Source of the DNA: a virus
Virus record (IMG/VR): IMGVR_UViG_3300037586_001158
Coordinates: 1-20,476 of that record
Length of the DNA: 20,476 nt
Reading direction: 5' to 3' (one strand)
The translations under genes and the position numbers were made by a program. Shown piece after piece: positions 15,187 through 20,476 of the stretch; the first letter of the stretch is position 1, and each line of letters begins with the position of its first letter. The notes beneath the pieces are model-generated. The model did no database searches. It was not told the DNA's origin and worked only from the letters and a program-made list of their open reading frames with translations.

Positions 15187-16638
15187 ATGGCTAAAAAAGT
15201 TTGGCGTTTAAACAAATGGTATGGTGGAATATCAACAGGTAATAAAATTGGTATTGATGGTTCTTTTAGTTTTGGACAAGGTTTGGATTTTGGTTCTAAT
15301 CCGGATTTGTTGCAATCTAATTATGCTCTTGAAAAAAGTAGCTCTACAAACGTTACAGGACTACCGAAATGGATTGTACAAAATGCTACTACTTACTATG
15401 CTTACGCTGACGATGGTAAGATACATAGTAATGCTTCAAGTTGGACTTCGTTAAGAACTGTAGCCAATTCAGGTGGTCAAGGGATGGAGATATTCAATGA
15501 TTATCTTTATTATACGCAGGACACTCAATTAGGTAGGTATGGTGCTTTGAGTGGTTCTCCATCATTCACTGATAACTATCAAACGGGGCTAACCGATACT
15601 TCTGCTCACAACTTTGCTCCAATGAAAGTTTTTTTGAATAAGCTTTGTGTTGGTCACGGGCGTACAATATCTACATTAGATGACAGTGCTACTTGGGTTG
15701 CAAGTGCAATAACTCTACCAATTGGTTGGGTTATCAAATCAATGGAAGTAAGGGGTGATTTTTTGTATATAGGTTGTTTTAAGGGTACTTCTGTCACTGA
15801 TTATGAAGAGGGAGCTTTATTTACTTGGGATGGAACGAGTTCTACTTGGAATAGTGCTGAATTTATAAACGAAAGTGGAGTTAATGCTTTGATCAACCAA
15901 AATGATACTATTTATGCTTTTGCCGGTACGAGAGGTAATATTTATCAATATGTAAACGGACAATATGTCAAAATTAAACGTATTCCTAATATTGGTGTTG
16001 GCGAATATGCTGATGTTTACCCTGGGGCTGTTACTACTTTTAACGGACTCTTACATTTTGGTACTTCTGGTGATACTGATTCTGCCACTTTATATCAAGG
16101 TGTGTATACTTGGGGGCAGGTAGAGAAGAATTATCCGTATGTTTTGAATTATGACTACCCGATATCCACAGGTAATACACAGGCTACTAACATCTCTATT
16201 GGTGCAGTTAAAGCGGTTTCTCCTACAAAACTGTATGTTGGGTGGAAAGATGACTCAACATATGGGATAGATTTGATTTCAACATCAAATCAGCAATCTA
16301 CTGTTGTTTATGAGAGTTTATTACACGATGACAATCAACCATATAGACGTAAAACATACCAAGATATCAAGCTTTTAACATCTACTCTCGCTTCTGGTGA
16401 TAGTGTGGTTGTTAAATACAAGGCAGATCGTGCAGCTGCTTGGTCTACTTTAGGAACTTTCAGCTTTACAACACACGGAGCTCAAAATAACAAGAAGTTT
16501 GCTTTTAAGGATAGCAATGGCAATTTCATAAAAGCGTTTGAACTTGAAGTAAGAATTGAATCAGTTAGTGGTGTATCTATTATAGAAGCAGATATATTCT
16601 TTGAAACAAACGAGGGAATAACAGACTATCAATCATAA
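15187..16638 (+). CDS. Tail hub/tube protein, propeller-like
   Basis: A 483-residue protein. It begins with WRLNKWYGGISTG and a GSFSFGQGLDFGSNP segment, as in podovirus tail proteins that start by listing surface data. Repeated blades of the type FNDYLYYTQDTQLGRYG, FLYIGCFKGTS, DTIYAFAGTRGNIYQYVNG and NGLLHFGTSGDTDSA (about residues 95-310) indicate a beta propeller. A C-terminal beta sandwich (about 370-480) has SVVVKYKADRAAAWSTLGTF. T7 gp12-like tubular proteins pair with an adaptor in this same order, which supports a role in the short tail. It could also be a sugar-binding spike base. The stop is one base before the fibre ATG. Confidence 0.6.
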   Translation: MAKKVWRLNKWYGGISTGNKIGIDGSFSFGQGLDFGSNPDLLQSNYALEKSSSTNVTGLPKWIVQNATTYYAYADDGKIHSNASSWTSLRTVANSGGQGMEIFNDYLYYTQDTQLGRYGALSGSPSFTDNYQTGLTDTSAHNFAPMKVFLNKLCVGHGRTISTLDDSATWVASAITLPIGWVIKSMEVRGDFLYIGCFKGTSVTDYEEGALFTWDGTSSTWNSAEFINESGVNALINQNDTIYAFAGTRGNIYQYVNGQYVKIKRIPNIGVGEYADVYPGAVTTFNGLLHFGTSGDTDSATLYQGVYTWGQVEKNYPYVLNYDYPISTGNTQATNISIGAVKAVSPTKLYVGWKDDSTYGIDLISTSNQQSTVVYESLLHDDNQPYRRKTYQDIKLLTSTLASGDSVVVKYKADRAAAWSTLGTFSFTTHGAQNNKKFAFKDSNGNFIKAFELEVRIESVSGVSIIEADIFFETNEGITDYQS

Positions 16639-16639
16639 T

Positions 16640-18964
16640 ATGGCTGAAATAAAAGAATCAAAACTATCAACATTAAAAAATATCCCAACAGAGGGGAATG
16701 CTATTTATAATACAAGTTCTATTTCTAATACTGGCACTCCCATTACTTCTGCTGGTGATGTACAGACAAATACACCATTAAGTAGTGGTTCTACTGATTA
16801 TAGTATCCCGGCTGCTTCTATTTTACATTCAGCTAATTTTGTATCCGGATCAGCTGGTTGGCAAATTACTGGTAAGGGTAGAGCTGAATTCCAAGAGATT
16901 ATAGCTGTTGGTACAATTACTGCTACATCTGGTTCTATTGGTGGATGGACAATCACTGCAACCACAATACAAGATTCAGCGGCTACTGTTGGTTTATCAT
17001 CAGAAGTTACTGGCGGTAATGATTTAAGGATATGGGCTGGTGGTGTTTTGGCTGCTTCTCCTTTTACTGTTTATGAAGATGGATCAATTTACGCTACCTC
17101 TGGTCGTGTAGGTGCTTGGTATTTAACTAGTACAGGGTTACGAAGTGGATTTTCAGATGCTACTTCTGATGTTTTGATTGATCAATCAAATACTTTAATT
17201 AGACTGGGGCAAACAAGTGGCGATTACCTAACAATGGATGGAGCTAATTTAAGAGTAAGAAGTTCTAATTATGTTACTGGTACTAATGGATCAGGATTTA
17301 CTCTTGAACCTGATTTACTGGAAGTCGGTAATATAGCTTGTAGAGGAATAATAAGAACAGCAGTTTTTCAAAAAGATGTTATTTCTTCTGTTGGTGGTAA
17401 TTTTGCAGTAATAGATAGTGATGTATTGGCAACTGATATGACTGCTTTAGATGCTAGTACACTAACTATTGATGGTAATACAACTTTTGCAGTAGGTGAT
17501 ATTTTAAGAATAAAAGATGGTACTGATGATGAATGGCTAGAGGTCACTAATATTGGCTCTGCTCCAACTTATACTGTAACTCGTGATAGAGGTGGTGATT
17601 ATACAGCTGATAATAACCCTGCTTGGTTGCAAGGTGCTACTGTAGTTAATTATAGACAATCAGGCGATGGTTTAATATATATGACGGCAGGAGAAACAAA
17701 TGCTCCGTATTTAGAGGTTCAAACTCACGCTGGAAGTCCGTGGACAACTATAACTCAGGAAGTAAGAGTTGGTAATTTGAATGGTATTGGTGGTGAAACT
17801 AGTGATAAGTACGGGATATTTATTGGAGATAAGGACGCTGGTAACTATTTAGAATATAATTCAACTGATGGTGATTTAGTTGTAAATGATAGTGTAATTT
17901 CTAACCAAGATATTTATGGTGATGGGGATGATGGAGATGTAACTATATCTTCTAATACGACTATTACTAGAGATATGTACTATAATAATTTAACTGTAGA
18001 TAATACATACACTTTAAAATCAGGAGGATATAGAATTTTTGTAAAAGACACATTAACAAACAACGGAACTATAAGTCAGGCAGGTAATGATGGTAGTAAT
18101 GGTACAAATGGCGGTCAACCTGGAAATCCTTTTGATGCTGGGGTTGGCGGTGCAGGAGGTGCAGCATTAACTTCAGGTACAGTATTTGGTGGCTATGTAG
18201 GGATAGCAGGTGGAGATGGTGGCTTGGGAGGAACAGAATCTGGTAACCCAGACGGACAACCTGGAAGTCCTGGAGCTAGTGTAGGTGCTAATTCTACAAA
18301 AGGAATAACTGGGGAAGATGGTGTTGCTGGTGTAGCTGGGGGGCGTGGAGGAGATGGAGAAGATCCAACTTATGACGATGGTCCAGGTGGTGCTGGAACT
18401 GCAGCTGGGACAAATTCAGGAACTATTTTCAATACACCTCATAACTCTTTTCATTGTTTAAGATTATTTGATGATTTACCAACATTAACACAATTAGAAG
18501 TTTCTGCAGCTAGTGGTGGCTCTGGTGGCGGCGGCGGCGGCGGTTCAGGCAATAGTTTTTCTGGTACTGGACCTGGCGGCGGAGGCGGCGGTGGGGCAGG
18601 TGGAGGGGGAAGTACTGGGGGGATACTACCAATTTATGCAAGAATAATTATCAATGCTGGAACTATAACTACAAAGGGCGGAGATGGCGGAGATGGCGGA
18701 GATGGTGGCAATGGTGGTGGTGGTGCTACACAATATGATAGTGGTGGTGGTGGAGGAGCAGGAGGCGGAGCTGGAGGAAATGGCGGTGTTGCATTACTTG
18801 TTTATTCTAAATTAACAGATACTGGAACTATTACTGTTGTAAAGGGAGATGGTGGCTCAGCTGGTTCTGGTGGTGCAAAAGGTGGCTCTGGCGGAGAAGA
18901 TGGTGTAGCAGGAACTACTGGAAATGATGGAAACGATGGTTTATTAATCCAATTACAAGTTTAG
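16640..18964 (+). CDS. Tail fibre/spike with glycine-rich C-terminal tip
   Basis: A 774-residue modular fibre. N-terminal part (1-90): disordered attachment plus a WQITGKGRAEFQ strand. About 90-170: GSIGGWTITATTI and GRVGAWYLTSTGL, two copies of a GxIGGWxI repeat. About 225-385: a module with LRIKDGTDDEWLEVTNI and VRVGNLNGIGG, as seen in many phage host-specificity proteins. About 425-480: DGDVTISSNTTITRDMYYNN and SGGYRIFVKDTLTNNGTI, a beta-helix-like start. About 480-765: Gly-rich segments such as a run of seven Gly, GGDGGDGGDGG and GGGGGAGGGAGG, likely polyglycine-II helices like those of phage S16 gp38 tips. The tip would contact the receptor. Fold and function beyond the repeats are inferred. 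The stop is TAG. Confidence 0.75.
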   Translation: MAEIKESKLSTLKNIPTEGNAIYNTSSISNTGTPITSAGDVQTNTPLSSGSTDYSIPAASILHSANFVSGSAGWQITGKGRAEFQEIIAVGTITATSGSIGGWTITATTIQDSAATVGLSSEVTGGNDLRIWAGGVLAASPFTVYEDGSIYATSGRVGAWYLTSTGLRSGFSDATSDVLIDQSNTLIRLGQTSGDYLTMDGANLRVRSSNYVTGTNGSGFTLEPDLLEVGNIACRGIIRTAVFQKDVISSVGGNFAVIDSDVLATDMTALDASTLTIDGNTTFAVGDILRIKDGTDDEWLEVTNIGSAPTYTVTRDRGGDYTADNNPAWLQGATVVNYRQSGDGLIYMTAGETNAPYLEVQTHAGSPWTTITQEVRVGNLNGIGGETSDKYGIFIGDKDAGNYLEYNSTDGDLVVNDSVISNQDIYGDGDDGDVTISSNTTITRDMYYNNLTVDNTYTLKSGGYRIFVKDTLTNNGTISQAGNDGSNGTNGGQPGNPFDAGVGGAGGAALTSGTVFGGYVGIAGGDGGLGGTESGNPDGQPGSPGASVGANSTKGITGEDGVAGVAGGRGGDGEDPTYDDGPGGAGTAAGTNSGTIFNTPHNSFHCLRLFDDLPTLTQLEVSAASGGSGGGGGGGSGNSFSGTGPGGGGGGGAGGGGSTGGILPIYARIIINAGTITTKGGDGGDGGDGGNGGGGATQYDSGGGGGAGGGAGGNGGVALLVYSKLTDTGTITVVKGDGGSAGSGGAKGGSGGEDGVAGTTGNDGNDGLLIQLQV
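18524..18544 (+). repeat. GGC/GGT trinucleotide run in the fibre tip
   Basis: Five consecutive GGC codons are flanked by GGT on each side and encode seven Gly in the fibre gene. The nearly pure trinucleotide run is prone to slippage, and each gain or loss of a unit keeps the frame. Confidence 0.8.
18677..18712 (+). repeat. 9-bp tandem repeat (GGC GGA GAT) in the fibre tip
   Basis: Three exact copies of GGCGGAGAT lie at 18677-18703, followed by a degenerate fourth, GGTGGCAAT. They encode Gly-Gly-Asp repeats. The unit is a multiple of three, so copy-number changes alter the tip without breaking the frame. Confidence 0.85.
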
Positions 18965-18965
18965 T

Positions 18966-19184
18966 ATGTATTATATTTACAAACCTACAATTAATATGAA
19001 GAAAGAGTCTGATATTTCAGGAGATTTTAAAGTAACTATGGAAATGAATAATATAGTTGTTGAAACCACAAGAGAATTTACAGAAGCTCAGATTATAAAC
19101 TCCCAAACTAAACTGAAACAAATATTAAAAAAGAACTTTAGTATCAAAAACCTTGATATTGAGTTAATAAACATTATTAAGTAA
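18966..19184 (+). CDS. Small protein after the fibre gene, unidentified
   Basis: A 72-residue protein, Lys-, Ile- and Asn-rich, with no TM and no family I recognise. DFKVTMEMNNIVVETTREFTE (split at about residues 20-40) is probably two strands, followed by a helix, AQIINSQTKLKQILKKNF. It is coupled to the fibre (TAG, one T, ATG) and to the next gene (TAA, one T, ATG). An in-frame ATG at 18996, preceded by ATTAAT, is an equally good start context and would remove the first ten residues. A fibre-assembly chaperone role is possible from position only. Confidence 0.5.
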   Translation: MYYIYKPTINMKKESDISGDFKVTMEMNNIVVETTREFTEAQIINSQTKLKQILKKNFSIKNLDIELINIIK

Positions 19185-19185
19185 T

Positions 19186-20476
19186 ATGCCTAAACAATTA
19201 ACAAGTGAACAAAGGTCATCTATACAAAAAAGCATAAACCTCAATAGAATGAACCACAATCAAAAGATAGGTGCTTTTGTAGATGCCTACGGTAAAGGTA
19301 AAGAATATTTTGAGTCTTTTGTTGATTCAGCCTCTTTGCCTCAATATATAAAGAAATTACCAGATATTTTAAAAGGTAGCGGTAATGACCAGTTTAATAC
19401 CTCTAGACAGGATATTAATAATATTATGGGCGGTTTTGCAAGAGGTGAAAGACATCACGGTTTTAGTCAGCTGACATCAGCTATAAAATTTGCTTCCAGT
19501 AATTTATCTGAATCCTCTATTAAAAAGAAAATTTCGCCAACTGGAGATTCGAAGGCAACATTTAAGTTTGACATCAACAATATCCCACAACAACAACAAA
19601 AGAAATATCCATCTAACTTTGATCCGACAAAGCTTACTTCAGCAGGTGGTCAAACAATAGATAGAGCTACTGGTAAGGCTATACCTGATAACACACCTAC
19701 AACACAACAGTCTGGTGCTGTTCCTGGTACTGTAAAAAATGGTCAATATACTATAATGGGCGGTGATACATTGTCAGCTTTAGCCTTAAAACACGGAACA
19801 ACTGTCGCAGAACTAATGAAAATAAACCCACAGATCTCTGATCCGAATATGATTATTGCTGGTCAGGGTATGTCAGTTCCGGGGATACAGCCAACCATGC
19901 CTGACAAAAGAGCTGCTTCTTCTGCTTCACCTGCTATTGGTGCTAGTGGAACTGCCGGGGCTACAGGGGCTACAAGTGGTAGCACAGGGGCTACCGGTAG
20001 TGGTGATCCATTACTAGATGCTTTCTATAACAGACTTAAGGGCAGTGCAGATGGTCAATCTGATTTAAGAAAAAAGTTGGCAACAATGATTGAAACACAA
20101 TCTAATTCAGCTATTCAGTCTAGGATAGATGCACGGAATACACAGCTTGATGACTTGGAAGAACAAATTGAAGATGTGCCAGAGGAAATGCGTGATCGTG
20201 TAAAAGACTTTGTAGTCAATGCTACTCAACTTGGTAGAATTAGTGCTGCTGAAGCATTACCACTAAGTAAGTTATTTACTAAAGTGACACGCAATGTTAA
20301 AGCTCTTGAGGTTAGTTTGAAAGCTAATAAGGAAGATCAGGCTGCTGTGATTGAAGCTATGAAAACAAGAATCACTGCAGGAGAAAAGAAAGAAGCAGCT
20401 GCTAGAAATGTATACAATGATTATCGTAATTTATTAACTACTAGAAAATCAATGGAAAAGAAGTTGAGTTCTAGAG
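19186..20476 (+). CDS. LysM-containing coiled-coil protein (3' partial)
   Basis: The frame is open from the ATG to the window edge: 430 residues are visible and the end is missing. Residues about 1-125 are helical with charged patches. A four-Gln run lies at 135-138. A clear LysM domain spans about 187-234: YTIMGGDTLSALALKHGTTV, then ELMKINPQISDPNMIIAGQ and a closing MSVPG. LysM binds the GlcNAc backbone of peptidoglycan. A low-complexity Gly/Ala/Thr/Ser linker (about 242-274) leads to long charged helices (from about 275 on), probably coiled coil. It is likely a virion-associated protein that touches the cell wall during entry, perhaps an internal ejection protein with lytic domains further on. 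A lytic activity is not visible here. Confidence 0.75.
   Translation, partial: MPKQLTSEQRSSIQKSINLNRMNHNQKIGAFVDAYGKGKEYFESFVDSASLPQYIKKLPDILKGSGNDQFNTSRQDINNIMGGFARGERHHGFSQLTSAIKFASSNLSESSIKKKISPTGDSKATFKFDINNIPQQQQKKYPSNFDPTKLTSAGGQTIDRATGKAIPDNTPTTQQSGAVPGTVKNGQYTIMGGDTLSALALKHGTTVAELMKINPQISDPNMIIAGQGMSVPGIQPTMPDKRAASSASPAIGASGTAGATGATSGSTGATGSGDPLLDAFYNRLKGSADGQSDLRKKLATMIETQSNSAIQSRIDARNTQLDDLEEQIEDVPEEMRDRVKDFVVNATQLGRISAAEALPLSKLFTKVTRNVKALEVSLKANKEDQAAVIEAMKTRITAGEKKEAAARNVYNDYRNLLTTRKSMEKKLSSR

Noticed and set aside
18086-18964. CRISPR-like or satellite array in the Gly-rich region
   Set aside because: The repeats are short, in frame and lack regular spacers; they are coding low-complexity sequence of the fibre.
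1-20476. TGA read as a sense codon (code 4 or 25) in this phage
   Set aside because: All genes end normally at TAA or TAG and contain no in-frame TGA, so the sequence gives no sign that TGA is decoded.

Overview
The window looks like the structural and lysis part of a tailed bacteriophage genome, most likely a podovirus. All genes lie on the + strand and are packed head to tail, often with a single base between a stop and the next ATG. I see no integrase, repressor, tRNA, CRISPR array or insertion sequence. The DNA is AT-rich. The genes carry almost no Shine-Dalgarno sequences, and none of the 23 visible stop codons is TGA. Both traits point to a host with unusual translation, such as Bacteroidota or Patescibacteria/CPR lineages, but the host cannot be fixed from this sequence.

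Layout. 1-1802: the end of an upstream gene, a GpA-type terminase large subunit, and a Com-like zinc-ribbon protein, closed by an intrinsic terminator. 1869-6635: the head module, with portal, a 39-residue polycationic peptide, an acidic coiled-coil scaffold candidate, an HK97-type major capsid protein and two small head proteins that may be decoration proteins. 6636-7100: a spacer with hairpins and a small conserved-looking head protein. 7101-12615: a long block of beta-rich surface proteins, including a C1q/TNF-like jelly roll and two LamG/concanavalin-type proteins with at least five lectin-like units between them. 12637-14181: the lysis cassette, a one-TM holin-like protein, a papain-like endolysin with a C-terminal peptidoglycan-binding domain, and a two-TM holin. 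14182-14240: a perfect 24-bp palindrome touching a TATAAT box. 14241-18964: tail module, with a connector/adaptor, a propeller-like tail hub or tube protein, and a large fibre ending in a glycine-rich tip. 18966-20476: a small unknown protein and a LysM/coiled-coil protein that runs off the window.

How it works together: TerL packages DNA through the portal into a procapsid built on the scaffold and capsid protein. The adaptor and propeller protein form a short tail, and the fibre and lectin-like proteins bind the cell. The holins release a cysteine-peptidase endolysin. No tail-tube, tail-terminator or tape-measure gene is visible, which fits a short-tailed virion.

The least ordinary features are the start sites (T at -1 before 21 of 21 start codons from the portal gene onward), the complete absence of TGA stops beside seven TAG stops, the lectin block between head and lysis genes, and the papain-like lysin whose active-site Asn is replaced by Asp.
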